From the NCBI RefSeq assembly GCF_004359215.1, contig NC_090613.1, positions 7,249,973 to 7,293,759 on the forward strand: DNA of 43,787 nt, read 5' to 3'. Positions 11,240 through 21,210 of this stretch are shown in pieces. This DNA is from Bremia lactucae (lineage: Eukaryota > Oomycota > Peronosporomycetes > Peronosporales > Peronosporaceae). The position numbers and the translations under genes are program-made. Within the stretch, counting starts at the first letter, position 1; every line of letters starts with the position of its first letter. The notes below the pieces were generated by a model. It ran no database searches. It was not told the origin of the DNA and saw only the letters and a list, made by a program, of their open reading frames with translations.

Positions 11240-11468
11240 GCTTTATATTATGCAAATTAATATTGCTTAGTCGTAATTGGTGGATATTTTTGTTTGCGTA
11301 AAGCTTGTCACTTTACAGTCGCCGTGGTTCCGACATCAGTCGTGCCTTCCGACCACTCTCCCTCATCTCTGTCGCTTCGTCCTTCCGTCATCTATCTGTA
11401 ATCGTTATTTATTAACTCGTCTACGTATAAAGAGCAATCGCCGGCATGAGGTGAGCTTTCACAAGTAG
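11240..11468. promoter_or_regulatory. Divergent region between the LYR gene and the RNF10-like gene; may hide a 5' exon
   Basis: Contains pyrimidine-rich initiator-like sequence (CCACTCTCCCTCATC at about 11355-11370). A short first exon of the RING gene is probably here, because the first clearly coding block starts at a splice-acceptor-like AAGTAG rather than at an ATG. I could not fix that exon. Confidence 0.4.
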
Positions 11469-13629
11469 GAGACAAATGAGGAATCTGATGTCGTTTACAA
11501 TAACAGTGGTCGCAGCAATAGTAATACTGGATCGGTTCGTCGTGGTCCATGTAGAGAACAGGTACGCTAAGTTGGTTTTACCGTTTTAGATTTAGCCTTG
11601 CTTAGTTGTGCTGTGTGGCTGTAGAAGAAATTCATAGATTATGAGGCTCGAGTCACCCGCAATGGATTCTCTGGAAACCATTTGCTTAACTTCTCAATGC
11701 CTGAGCGGGAACGAAATGTCAATCGTCACCATAGAAAGAAAAGAGCCGCAGCTCCACGCACTCAAATTGAATATCTCCATGCCAAGTACGTTTCCAGTAT
11801 TTTTGCATATTAGGATGAACATTAATGACTGGTTTGGATTATTTTGCGATCTATCATAACAGCTATCGCTTTGTAATTGCGCCACTTGACCCAAACATTG
11901 CTGTGCCAATATGGGATCTTGAAGCTTTGGCCGAATGTAAGTGGCGCTACTAATAATCCGCGATAAAGCGATAGAGCCTGAAGGACTGACGCAGCATTTT
12001 ATGCGGCAATTTACTATTGGCAGGGTCCTCTGTCGAACAAGTCTTATTGTGGTATGACATTGAAAGCCCTCAAACTTGTCCAATTTGCATGGACACCTTC
12101 CGTGCACCAAAAATTACCAAGTGTGGTCACATTTTCTGGTGCGTCCTTAATTTGATAAATGAGTGAATCCGTTACGACAGTGAATTTATTCAACGTATAT
12201 AAATTGTAGCTGGCCCTGTATTCTTCGCTACTTATCATTGACAGAAAAGTATTGGCGGCGCTGTCCCATGTGCTTTGATCCTGTTCAAAAGGGACACCTG
12301 CGTAGCGTACAACTGCAACAACTACAGTTACCTCCGCGTGTGGGCTCCAGCGTCACTTTTCAATTTTTAGAACGCTTTAAGTCGAGCATGTTCCCGCAGC
12401 TTCGTGTGCTTCCGTCTTTGGAAATTAAAAGTGAGCATGCTGAATTGGACGGATCTTCTTTACACATCACGAGCGCCACCGCATTTGCTGCTTGCAAACG
12501 TTCTAGGAAACTTCCAAACGTAAATGATGCTGATGCAATATACTCGCGAATTTTAGAGGCAACGCCTGATTATTTACGGGAGCTCCTTCGCTCAGAGCTG
12601 CGCGATCTTCAGTCAATGGACGCCGAATTTCGAAGCAGCGGCGATTTAGACAACCTTCCGTTCGTTAACGATGCGATACGAAATATCACTGGTAGACTTA
12701 GTCAAAGCGACGATTTTAGTCGTGGAACTTACGGTTTCAGCTCAAGCACTATTGTGGGAGGCAAGAGCCAAAAGCCTCAAGAAGATTCGAGTGGTGACAC
12801 GTACTCGTTCTACCAAATTGCGGATGGAACGTATGTTATTCTACATCCCTTAAACATGAAATGCCTGCTTAAAGAATTTGCGAACCAGAAGCAAGACGAA
12901 GACATGCATGATAAGGATCTAGAGACCACAAGGACTGTGATAGGTTCTGTATTAGCAAATTCAAAGTCATTATCTTTCGATCGATACCACTTGGTACCAG
13001 AACAAATTCATGGTCGCGTTCTGGATATCGAGCATGTGGTTATGGACGAAGAAGCACGGAAACGCTATCGCTTCTTAAGCCATCTGCCGCGCTTTTGTGA
13101 CTTCTACATATGTGAGATCGATTTAACGTCTCTGCTCTCATTATCGACGCTATCTGCATTCCAGAATGAACTTAAGAAACGCGCTAAACAGCGAAAACTT
13201 AAATTTAAGCAGCAGAATGCGCCGGCTTCTTCGTCGCCTGTTTTTAAGAGGAATGCAGATGCGTTCTCGCTTGAGCAAGATGGCTTGCATTGGCCATTGC
13301 CCTACGAGCAAGCGGTTGCTGAATCACTTGAGGAATTACAGCTTAACAATGCGTCCACTGGAGAATTTGACGTCACGCATCAAAACGACGAGCGGTCGTT
13401 TGCTCAAATAATGGACAACTCTGGGGGTATTCCGGCGCTTGGTGAAGAAACTTTAAGCGATCCTAGAACCGAACCCGTTTCTTTCGGCGCATCGTCCGCA
13501 TGGGGAAGTTCGACAAGCTCTAGCCTCCCATTAAGCGCTTGGAGCTCCGGCAAGGGCGGTAAAAAGAAGGGGTCAGGAAAAAAGGGGGTCGCTGTTTTTT
13601 CCACCACACAGCGCCGCTCGTATCGCTAA
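11469..13629 (+). CDS. RNF10/Mag2-type RING E3 ubiquitin ligase (5' end not resolved)
   Basis: Supported exons are 11469-11561, 11625-11785, 11863-11936, 12024-12138 and 12210-13629. Introns of 63, 77, 87 and 71 bp have consistent phases, giving about 620 residues without the missing first exon. Conserved blocks are NHLLNFSMPERER, the NYRFVIAPLDP strand, VEQVLLWYDIESPQTCPIC, the C3HC4 RING (about residues 128-169, with CGHIFCWPCILRYL and RRCPMCFDPV), DTYSFYQIADGTYVILHPLN, RYRFLSHLPRFCDFYICEIDL and a basic GGKKKGSGKK tail before FSTTQRR. All occur in the same order in animal RNF10. In animals and yeast this E3 ubiquitinates small-subunit ribosomal proteins on stalled 40S/initiating ribosomes; the same role here is an inference. 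No in-frame ATG precedes 11469 without crossing a stop. Confidence 0.88.
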
Positions 13630-13863
13630 GTTAGTTCAATTTTTAAGTGTTCCATTTTGATAAGATAATGTTCAAACGACTTTCAAGGAGGAAGGAGTTC
13701 TGGTAGAATGCTGTAGGAGAGTTACATAGCGAATATCGTTTTCACAGTACAGAACAACATGTATACCACTTTTCACTACTTTTTGTAAATCGCTATTTGA
13801 AGATTCGTTATGGTAATTTCTCCCAGCATAGCTTCAAAAGCAGAAGATTTGGTGAAATTTAAA

Positions 13864-13879
13864 TCATTCTTCAATCTTC
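13864..13879 (+). promoter_or_regulatory. Candidate Inr/FPR core promoter of the quinone reductase gene
   Basis: TCATTCTTCAATCTTC resembles the oomycete initiator followed by the flanking promoter region (TCATTY...CAWTTT type). It sits about 50-65 bp upstream of the ATG at 13928, the usual distance in these organisms. A pattern match only. Confidence 0.45.
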
Positions 13880-13927
13880 TCAGTCAAGGTCAAGCATTTT
13901 CAAGCAGACATCAGAATCCCAGCAAAG

Positions 13928-14530
13928 ATGACTAAGATAGCGATCGTCTACTACTCGACATATGGTCACATCGCTAAAATGGCCGAGTCCGTCAAAAAAG
14001 GAGTTGAGTCCGTAGACGGCGTCACAGCTGAAATGTATCAAGTCGAGGAAACGCTAACCGAGGAGACATTGAGCAAGATGCATGCGCCTCCCAAAAAGGA
14101 CCACCCTGTCGCCACACCGGATACCTTGAAAGAAGCCGATGGTATCCTTTTTGGCTTTCCCACGCGGTTTGGTTCGATGCCTGCGCAAGTCAAGGCGTTG
14201 TTCGATGCTTGCGGAGGACTTTGGGCTGCAGGTGCGCTAGTTGGCAAGCCTGCAGGCATTTTTTTTAGTACGAGCACATTGGGTGGCGGTCAGGAGACCA
14301 CCGCCTTCACCACGTTAACTTTTCTCGCTCACCAGGGTATGACCTACGTACCACTCGGCTACCGCAGCAAGCTGCTGTTTAACATGGATGAGATCCATGG
14401 GGGGTCTCCATGGGGTGCAGGTACTTTCGCCGGCCCTACTGGTGCCCGTCAACCTAGCCAGCTCGAGCTGGACGTCGCTGAAGCTCAAGGCGAGTCCTTT
14501 GCTGGTGTTGCCAAGAAGCTATGTGCCTAA
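13928..14530 (+). CDS. NAD(P)H:quinone oxidoreductase, WrbA/FQR1/Pst2 family
   Basis: Single-exon 200-residue flavodoxin-fold protein. It reduces quinones by two electrons at the expense of NAD(P)H with FMN as cofactor, limiting redox cycling; members sit at the cytosolic face of membranes or in the cytosol. The FMN phosphate loop is YYSTYGHIAKMA near the N-terminus. GFPTRFGSMPAQVKALFDACG and FFSTSTLGGGQETT are the next flavin-binding loops, and GSPWGAGTFAGPTGARQPS is the C-terminal family signature. Length matches WrbA (about 198). No signal peptide. It is the last host gene before the transposon nest. Confidence 0.94.
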   Translation: MTKIAIVYYSTYGHIAKMAESVKKGVESVDGVTAEMYQVEETLTEETLSKMHAPPKKDHPVATPDTLKEADGILFGFPTRFGSMPAQVKALFDACGGLWAAGALVGKPAGIFFSTSTLGGGQETTAFTTLTFLAHQGMTYVPLGYRSKLLFNMDEIHGGSPWGAGTFAGPTGARQPSQLELDVAEAQGESFAGVAKKLCA

Positions 14531-15059
14531 GTCATTCTACATTCACCCGCTCTTAATCACAAAATATACTTCCGTGATGACCGTTTCGATTACATTGGTT
14601 TTTAAGTCGAGATGCAGTGTACCAAACCATTATTCAATTCAACAGGCGCTCATGGAGTAGGCGAATAAGTGTTAAACCTTTAAAAGCGCCTCACGGCTCG
14701 ATGAGCTACGGCTTAACGTAGTGTACCACCTCGTAGTTTGCAAAGATGATTATTTTATTGCTCGCCCAATTATCAACTTCGGCCATTTCCTCTTTTGATG
14801 ATTTTTCTATTAGATATTGACACGATTTTGTGAAGAAAGAAGGACGACGCATCAACCCAGTAAATAATTGTCAATAACAGTTCTGATACATGCCACATAC
14901 GTTTTGACTATTGCCACAGACAAAATACCTCTGATTGGCTAATTGGTGTAAACTAATATGATTGATCGATAGGGTGCTATTATTAGTTCTAGGTCATGCA
15001 CCAAACTATTTGTATCAACCTTATTTTTTTGTGTTGTCACTGGGTAAAGAAGCGACGGC
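14531..15059. other. Gap: nothing recognised
   Basis: A+T-rich sequence between the quinone reductase gene and the first gypsy element. No gene, RNA or repeat could be supported. Confidence 0.5.
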
Positions 15060-15236
15060 TGTAATGGGGTGTATCGTTACATGAAATGAATACTTTATCT
15101 TTAAAGCAAGTGTTTTGAAGAGAAGACTTCCTCTGCACGTACTAGTGTACTTGAAGTGACGTGAGGCCCCACTCGCACTGAGCAGTGCGAAGTGGACTTG
15201 TACTGAAGCAGTACAAGTCGGCAGTGCCCCGTTGCA
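15060..15236 (+). repeat. Family B LTR (+), internally deleted, with primer-binding site after it
   Basis: It starts TGTAATGGGGTGTATCG and ends CCCCGTTGCA like the family B LTRs, but about 260-290 bp of the middle is missing (only 177 bp remain). Deletion junction near 15098. The primer-binding site TGGTAGCACTTTG begins at 15239. The apex hairpins near the LTR 3' end (GTACTGAAGCAGTAC at about 15210-15224) are intact. Confidence 0.75.
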
Positions 15237-15286
15237 CCTGGTAGCACTTTGTAGTCCGTCCAAGGACCACATTTCCCACATCTAAC

Positions 15287-16324
15287 ATGGACATGTTAGA
15301 TGATAATGGAAATACGCATCACGTTTCGCGTGATAGCTACTCCTTTCTAAGTGACATAGAAAGGAGTGCGGTCGAACGAATGAGTTAGACCGTAGGGAAC
15401 GATGCCAACTTGGCCATGCTGTCCGGTTTGGACAGAGATGCCCTCCATTCAGCCGTTGCCAAGTTCATACAACATGAACTTGACGAGGCGAAGGAGAAGG
15501 TAGCCTTGCTTAATCAGCAAGGCTCTCAACAGGCAGAGTTGTTGAGGTTACAGCAGGTACAGACCTCTGCACCTGGGATGACGCATGCGTCGTCCAGAAA
15601 CCTTAAAGATTGACATCTTTAAGTATACGGGGGTCGAAGAAGACTCCCTCTTAAGATGGTTTGTCGAGTTGGACGATGCTTTAAGGGCTCGTCACATCGT
15701 CGATGAGCAAATGCAAGTCGCATTTGCTCAGTCAAATTTGGCAGGTCGTGCCAAAACTTGGGCACTAGACCTTAAGTTGCGCGACCCATATAATTTTGGG
15801 TCGCTATAGGCTTTTAAAGCCCGGATCAAACAGACGTTTCAACCGCTTAGGGCTGAGTTCAGAGCTCGACCAGAGCTTCTGAAACTCAAGCAAGGCAAGG
15901 TGATGTTCACGCTTATGCCGAGCACATTCGACTCTTAGCGAGTTGTATCACGAACAATCCAGTTCATGAGCACACGTTGATTACGGTGTTTGTGCAAGGT
16001 CTTACGGATGGTCCCGCAAAGACCCACCTGTTCCGCTTGGAACTGGATACGCTTGAAGAAGCAATATCCGTTGCGGAACAGGAGGATTTTAGCTTGAGAC
16101 AGGCTCAAGCTAGTTCGTCATCATATCGTCCTCCAAGACGACACGAGCTAGGAGGTCCAGAACCGATGGACCTCTCTTATGTTGAAAGCGAGAATCCTCG
16201 TTTTTCGAACAATAAGCGATTGCATTATGGACCGAATGACAAAAAGGGCAACGGTCGCGGGTCCGACGTTGTTGCGAAATCGCAACACCGAGGCGGACCG
16301 CCAAAAAGCGGTCGGGGTCAGTAG
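15287..16324 (+). pseudogene. Gypsy family B gag, broken
   Basis: Starts MDMLDDNGNTHHVSRDSYSF inside the conserved palindrome and continues with DRDALHSAVAKFIQHELDEAKEKVA, LRWFVELDDALRARHIVDEQ and RAKTWALDLKLRDPY. It is interrupted by a stop at about 15386, frame changes near 15420 and 15600, and a stop at about 15807. It ends in GGPPKSGRGQ and a stop. Compared with the gag at 23022-24145, an 80-odd-bp segment carrying the whole CCHC zinc knuckle is missing at about 16224. Gag would form the virus-like particle and bind RNA; this copy cannot. Confidence 0.8.
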
Positions 16325-16432
16325 GGGCGCAACGCCCTACTGATCCAGCAACCTCAAGAGAATTTGTGTATCCCTTGACTAAAGTTGCTCCAGACACACA
16401 ATCATTATGTGCCTCTGCACCAGGTGATGAGG

Positions 16433-16704
16433 GATACCTCATCAACCTCAACTTCTGCGTGTTGAGAGTCTTGCTGATTAAGCAAGGCTACCTTCTCCTT
16501 CGCCTCGTCAAGTTCATGTTGTATGGACTTGGCGATGGCTGAATGGAGGGCATCTCTGTCCGAAATCGGACAGCATGGCCAAGATGGCATCGTTCCCTAC
16601 GCTCGAACTCATTCGTTCGACCGCACTCCTTTCTATGTCACTTAGAAAGGAGTAGCTATCACGCGAAACGTGATGCGTATTTTCATTTCATCTAACATGT
16701 TCAT
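16433..16704 (-). pseudogene. Inverted 5' end of family B gag
   Basis: Minus-strand copy of the first part of gag: the start palindrome at about 16690-16712, then the DRDALHSAIAKSIQHELDEAKEKVALLNQQ region, stopping abruptly at the junction at about 16432. It forms the right arm of the inverted dimer. Confidence 0.75.
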
Positions 16705-16755
16705 GTTAGATGATTGGAACTGTGGTCCTTGGACGGACTACAAAGTGCTACCAGG

Positions 16756-17195
16756 TGTAACGGGCTACTGCAGACCTGTACTGCTCTAGTACAAGTCCAC
16801 TTCGCACTGCCTCAGTGCGAGTGGTGCCTCACGTCACTTCACGTACACTAGTACGTGCAGAAGAAGTCTTTTCTTTAAAACACTTGCTTTAAAGAGGGTT
16901 AATTAAAAACTGTATCAATATAATTAAGTTCTTCTTGTCTACCTACTTAAAACTAACTTAATTATAAACTTTTACAAAATATGTACTAAAAGTCTTATCT
17001 GTCTTTCTCTTTGCGCGCGTCCAGCGCTGACTGAACCGCGAAGAAAGTAGATATAATGGTCTATATCTACCATTGGATAAGCCTTTAGAATATTACCATG
17101 TATAGTAATATTCTCCAAATATTATCTACCTCTTAGATTATATATTAATTAACAACCTTTAAGTGTTAATTTCATGTAACGATACACCCGTTACA
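16756..17195 (-). repeat. Family B LTR (-), complete, with primer-binding site in reverse
   Basis: A 440-bp LTR in reverse orientation, TGTAACGGG...ACACCCGTTACA on the plus strand, matching 31139-31575 and 41275-41715. The complement of the primer-binding site (GTGCTACCA) lies directly to its left at 16745-16753. Confidence 0.85.
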
Positions 17196-17661
17196 GTAAG
17201 CGCAAAGTGATTAGTATTGGTATGATGGCTATCCGACTTTACCTCAGCAATGGTGTTGTTACCCCCCATGTCACCCTTAAGAATAATCATGCGACCAATA
17301 ACTCCTGCATACATTAAGACAACGTATTACGCTATAATTAGCCCCAGCCGCCTCCCTCGCACTTCAAACTCAAAATAAAAAAAGGTGTCAATTTAACGAA
17401 AAAGGGTGTGAATTTAGCAATTTTCATAATTTATTATGTCACAATGTTCGTCTTTAAGCTTGTGCCCTGGCTAAATCCTAACAAATTTAATGTTTGCTGA
17501 ACTTCTTAAAAAACTTGCGGATTGTCAGGAACTATCCCGCATATCAAAGATTATGTTGAAAGCTAAACTTAGCCCTTGCTTTATGCAGTGATAGTGGCTA
17601 CAATTGAGGAAGGCACGGTGCTCAATCTGGGTAGATTTGTATAATGTTTTACTGTCATGTG
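17196..17661. other. Gap between elements with two exon-like remnants
   Basis: No complete gene. On the minus strand, 17199-17303 is open and protein-like (GRMIILKGDMGGNN) after an acceptor-like ATGTATGCAG, and it is cut off by the LTR at 17195. On the plus strand, 17590-17641 after TTTATGCAG reads IVATIEEGTVLNLGRFV and a stop. Either could be a host exon broken by the insertions. I do not recognise them. Confidence 0.3.
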
Positions 17662-17666
17662 ATACC

Positions 17667-17866
17667 TGTTGGGGTATGACAACACACTGCGTAAGAATGT
17701 CTTCGTGTAGGGAAAATGGAAAAGTAAATTCGTTCTTATAAAACCCTCATACATGTTACGTACTTAAATGTAACAGCTTCGCTTGCTCTTCTTCTTGTGT
17801 CATTCACGACAGTAACCGCCACATCAGCACGACAACGAACCGTCGCCTGATGTTCCACCTTCAACA
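17667..17866 (-). repeat. Copia 3' LTR (200 bp)
   Basis: On the minus strand the LTR begins TGTTGAAGGTGG directly after a purine-rich tract (GAGGAGGAG) and ends CCCCAACA, giving TGTTG...CAACA termini. The target duplication ATACC follows at 17662-17666. Confidence 0.85.
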
Positions 17867-18577
17867 CTCCTCCTCGACGAGAAGTTTCTAATATTGGTCT
17901 TGGCCACGAGAAATTGAAACTTCGTTGTCGAAATTGTCTTGGTCAGGAAATCAGCGAGCTGTAACTTGGTTTTAATATACTCCAGCTGTATTACCTTGTT
18001 TTTGACTTGATCACGGACAAAATGATAGCGTATATCAATGTGCTTCGCACGACTTTGATATCCTTCATTTTTCGCGATAGCAATCACACTTTGATTGTCC
18101 TCGTACACCATTACTGGACCATTAATCTTGACCTTCATCTCCAGCAATAGCGATTTAGTCCACAATACTTCTTGTATACACAATGATAAAGCCACATATT
18201 CGGCTTCGGCAGTGCTTAGCGACACACTGTTTTGCATTTTTGACTTGAAAAAAAATCACGGGTGATCCGTTGACCATCACCATCACACCTGATGTTGAGC
18301 GTCATTTGTCCTTGTTACTGCCCCAATCAGCGTCACTAAATGCACTCAACTGCAGTTCGCGTGACTTGCTCCGATAGCAGATTCCATCCATAGCGGTTGA
18401 CTTTAAATAACGCAGCACTCGGATAGCTGCATTCCAATGTTCTTCACTTGGTTTTTCTAAGTGTCGACTCAATTGACACACCGCGAATGCAATATCGGGT
18501 CTTGTGCCGGTTGCCACGTAGAGAAGTGAACCCACCAATGAACGATACGGACGATTTTTCATTTTTGGGTCCATCAC
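17867..18577 (-). pseudogene. Copia RNase H and C-terminal reverse transcriptase region
   Basis: The upstream block PYRSLVGSLLYVATGTRPDIAFAVCQLSRHL and SDADWGSNKDK is followed by a stop at about 18302 and a frame change in a T-run at about 18240-18255. The downstream block QNSVSLSTAEAEYVAL...VYEDNQSVIAIAKN...RAKHIDIRYHFVRD has the RNase H E and D motifs. LQLADFLTKT is the usual copia ending. RNase H would degrade the RNA strand during cDNA synthesis. Confidence 0.88.
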
Positions 18578-19113
18578 TTCACACTTATCATGTTCTGGTC
18601 TTCCATACCCGGATTATACACCGGCCTAGCATTATCTTGATTGAATTTTTCAACCATTCTTGCTATCCACGCGCTTTGACAGATCTTGAGTCGTTTCTCC
18701 TCCATCTTGTAGTCAACTTCGATGCCCAGAACAAATCGCACTTTACCCAGTCTCTTGAGCTGAAATTTAGTAGACAATTCATCAGCAACTTGCTTAATTG
18801 AGTCGTACGAAATGCCACCAATGAGCATGTCATCGACATATAACGTCACGTAAGTCCATGAAAAATTGTCAAATCGACGAACAAATACACACGGATCCGA
18901 AACGCACGCCACAAATCCCATGCTCTTGAAAACGCCTGAAATAGTCTTAAACCATGTTGCAGCAGCTTGTTTAAGTCCATACAGGCTTCGATTTAGCTTC
19001 AGCACTTGACTCGATTTCATTTTAACGCCCTCGGGTGTATTAAGAAACACCTCTTCTTCGAGAACACCATTGATAAATGCTGTATCGACATCATATTGGA
19101 ATATAGCCATCAC
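18574..19113 (-). pseudogene. Copia reverse transcriptase palm region
   Basis: Contains QYDVDTAFINGVLEEEVF, LNRSLYGLKQAAATWF and the catalytic YVDDM at about 18833-18847. The start Met is only the first in frame after the microinversion. The expected upstream segment YSPVANMNSIRVF lies on the opposite strand at 19120-19158. Confidence 0.88.
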
Positions 19114-19143
19114 GACACGTATTCTCCGGTTGCGAACATGAAT

Positions 19144-20065
19144 TCAATTCGTGTGTTTCGCGGTATGTTGCCAGTAATCAATTCCATAGGTCTGACGATA
19201 ACCTAATGCCACAAGCCGAGCCTTATATCGCTCAACATCACCATTTTCATTTCGCTTGATGGCGAACACCCACTTAGTTCCAATTACCTTCTTGTTTAAC
19301 AAATTGTCCACGGGACTCCACGTCTTTTTGCTATCTAGTGCCTTCAGTTCGGCTTCTATCGCTTCTTTCCACATCATACTTTGTGGAGACTTCACAGCAT
19401 CTTGGTACGTTGATGGGGTTTCAAATGCCGCATTAGCTTGATCATATTCAATACGATATCGTTTTGAGGCACGTTCTACAGGTTCATCTCCTCGTGACGA
19501 AACAATAGCATCTGACATCCCGACCGGAACCAAAGCTTGTGAGTCTGTACTTGGAGGAGATATTGCGAGAGGGTTATTGTGTCCACTAACACGAGATGAA
19601 TGTGTCTCTAGACTGTCATCGAGATTAGTCCATCCCTCCCTGGGCACAATGGCCTGAATATCATCCTCAATTAGCTGGCTCCATGTACACGTCATCGATA
19701 TCGAAAGCAATATCATCTTCATGTCCATTCTCTAGACGTGTACCCAACGACGTTAATTCTTGAGGAGGCGAGACTATTTGATCACCGTTAGTCTGATCAA
19801 CCTCCATAGGTTCAATTTCATCGTGATTCGAAGAAATTGGTGATTGAACCCTGATATCATCGTCTCCTTCGCCATTTATTTTTGCGTGCTGACGAGTTGA
19901 TACTGGTGCGTCATCAACAACTTGTACATACTTCGTCCGTGGCTGTTCTTGAAATGTCACTGACCTTGTGACTTCAAGTTTTTCTGAATTATAATTCCAG
20001 ACACGATAACCCTTCACTTCGTGTGAATAACCAAGAAACATGCACCGAAATGCCTTCTTGTCCAA
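19144..20065 (-). pseudogene. Copia integrase C-terminus to reverse transcriptase linker
   Basis: Two overlapping frames: FRCMFLGYSHEVKGYRVWN (integrase C-terminal region) with an acidic linker, then KSPQSMMWKEAIEAELKALD, WVFAIKRNENGDVERYKARL and YRQTYGIDYW, the N-terminal copia reverse transcriptase motifs. A frame change occurs near 19690, and translation is cut by the inversion at about 19160. Confidence 0.85.
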
Positions 20066-20356
20066 TTAAGCACGTTTTGCTTTGTCAATGTGTGCGTAAC
20101 CTTGAGCACCAAAAACGCGCATGTGTGACATGTCTGGCTTCAAGCCAAAACACATCTCAATTGGAGTCTTCGTCGGGGATGAAGCGCACGTGACCCGGTT
20201 GGTCACATATACAGCTGTATTTATAGCTTCAGCCCACCACTTCTTTTCCACTTGCATGTGATTTAGCATCGACCTTGCACGTTCCGTCAGTGTCCTATTC
20301 ATTCGTTCAGCCATTCCATTTTGCTGGGGCGTCGCCTGATGCTCCACCTTCAACAA
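20066..20356 (-). pseudogene. Copia integrase core, 5'-truncated
   Basis: ATPQQNGMAERMNRTLTERARSML contains the catalytic Glu of the D,D-35-E triad, and WWAEAINTAVYVTNR, TPIEMCFG and MRVFGAQGYAHI follow. Both Asp residues and the zinc-binding N-terminus are missing. The first codons come from LTR sequence fused by the deletion. Confidence 0.88.
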
Positions 20357-20360
20357 TACC

Positions 20361-21156
20361 GCTCTATGCTACGGATCATTTTTTAATAATTTTAGCTGCT
20401 CTAACCTACAGTGCAATATTTTGTTTGATAAAAGTGACAACGCAGAATATTTCAATAAATTCCGTAAGACCTCAATTTCTTAAGATCAATTTCTTAAGAG
20501 TGGGTGGTGCTAAAATGCAGTGGTCAGTTTCGCTCAGGTGTACAGAATATATCTTGACCGTTGCTACGTATTTGTTCCTACCAAGAAAATTGTTCGAGTG
20601 TACTTGATTAATTTTTATGAACAAGTAAAGACTTGGTTACTGAAGCCCCTTGCACAAGGATTGCCTGCGAACGCATACCCTTTTTGTAGCCTTGCATTGC
20701 TCATACGATCATCAAGTACATGAAAAAGATGGAAAAAGTGATTGCAAAATGTTGTTTTTGAGACTTGATTTGCTCAATTTCGAGTAGATTGCAAAGATTC
20801 TTAGAAAAACGCCTCGTACACACTTTGTGGTGCTTTTGCTTTTCGCTGATGCAGATCAGAGCAAGTGCATATCTTTCGGAGAAGGATTTTTCCCGGCTAG
20901 TCTGCCACACATAATACTACTCACAGACATGTCGCAATGATAACTTTAAGGCTGGCTTCCCGCAGATGCAGAAGAACATTGAAGTAGCAGTAATTGCTCG
21001 CTTCAAAGAGCGGTACCCTAACATTGCAAAACGGCAAATCCGCGACAATTCGATATGGTTAGTAAGTGATAAAAACGGCGATTGATTTGCCACAACCCAT
21101 CTATCAGCGCAGTACCAGGTCCTACAAATTTCTGCTGTTTGGAAGCCTTTCCTCCT
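20361..21156. other. Gap with two unassigned coding-like stretches (+)
   Basis: 20520-20723 reads openly and includes VYRIYLDRCYVFVPTKKIVRV. About 20971-21081, after an acceptor-like TTCCCGCAG, reads MQKNIEVAVIARFKERYPN and on. Both look more protein-like than random and could be exons of a host gene broken by the neighbouring insertion. No family was recognised. Confidence 0.3.
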
Positions 21157-21173
21157 CACATCTGAATTTTCCG
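21157..21173 (+). promoter_or_regulatory. Candidate Inr/FPR core promoter of the secreted phosphatase gene
   Basis: TCACATCTGAATTTTCC combines an initiator-like TCACATCT with an FPR-like AATTTTC, about 40-55 bp before the ATG at 21211. A good match to the known oomycete core promoter layout, but only a pattern match. Confidence 0.5.
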
Positions 21174-21210
21174 TCAGTCTCTCGGATCTCGCTTAACTCG
21201 TAACGCTAAA

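Larger units (their letters stand above)
15060..17195. mobile_element. Inverted-dimer fragment of a family B Ty3/gypsy element
   Basis: The segment reads LTR(+), primer-binding site, gag(+), then a junction at about 16432, then the start of gag in reverse, primer-binding site in reverse, and LTR(-). The arms (15237 to about 15550 and about 16433-16755) are the same LTR-proximal sequence in opposite orientation, so the unit is a large imperfect palindrome around a single gag copy. No pol is present. Flanks ACGGC and GTAAG do not match, so no target duplication is seen. It could arise from self-integration of cDNA, fold-back reverse transcription, or recombination of two insertions. Confidence 0.8.
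17667..20355 (-). mobile_element. Ty1/copia retrotransposon with its 5' half deleted
   Basis: Minus-strand element bounded by a perfect 5-bp target duplication ATACC (17662-17666 and 20356-20360). The 3' LTR is 17667-17866. The 5' end keeps only the first 26 bp of the LTR (20330-20355), fused directly to the integrase core, so most of the 5' LTR, gag, protease and the N-terminal integrase are lost. Domain order integrase, then reverse transcriptase, then RNase H is the copia order. Stops, frame changes and a small inversion show that it is dead. Confidence 0.9.

Noticed and set aside
3332..13629. A functional ubiquitin gene cluster (E2, VPS11 RING, RNF10-like RING)
   Set aside because: These are common housekeeping genes on different strands and work in different pathways; co-location is most likely chance.
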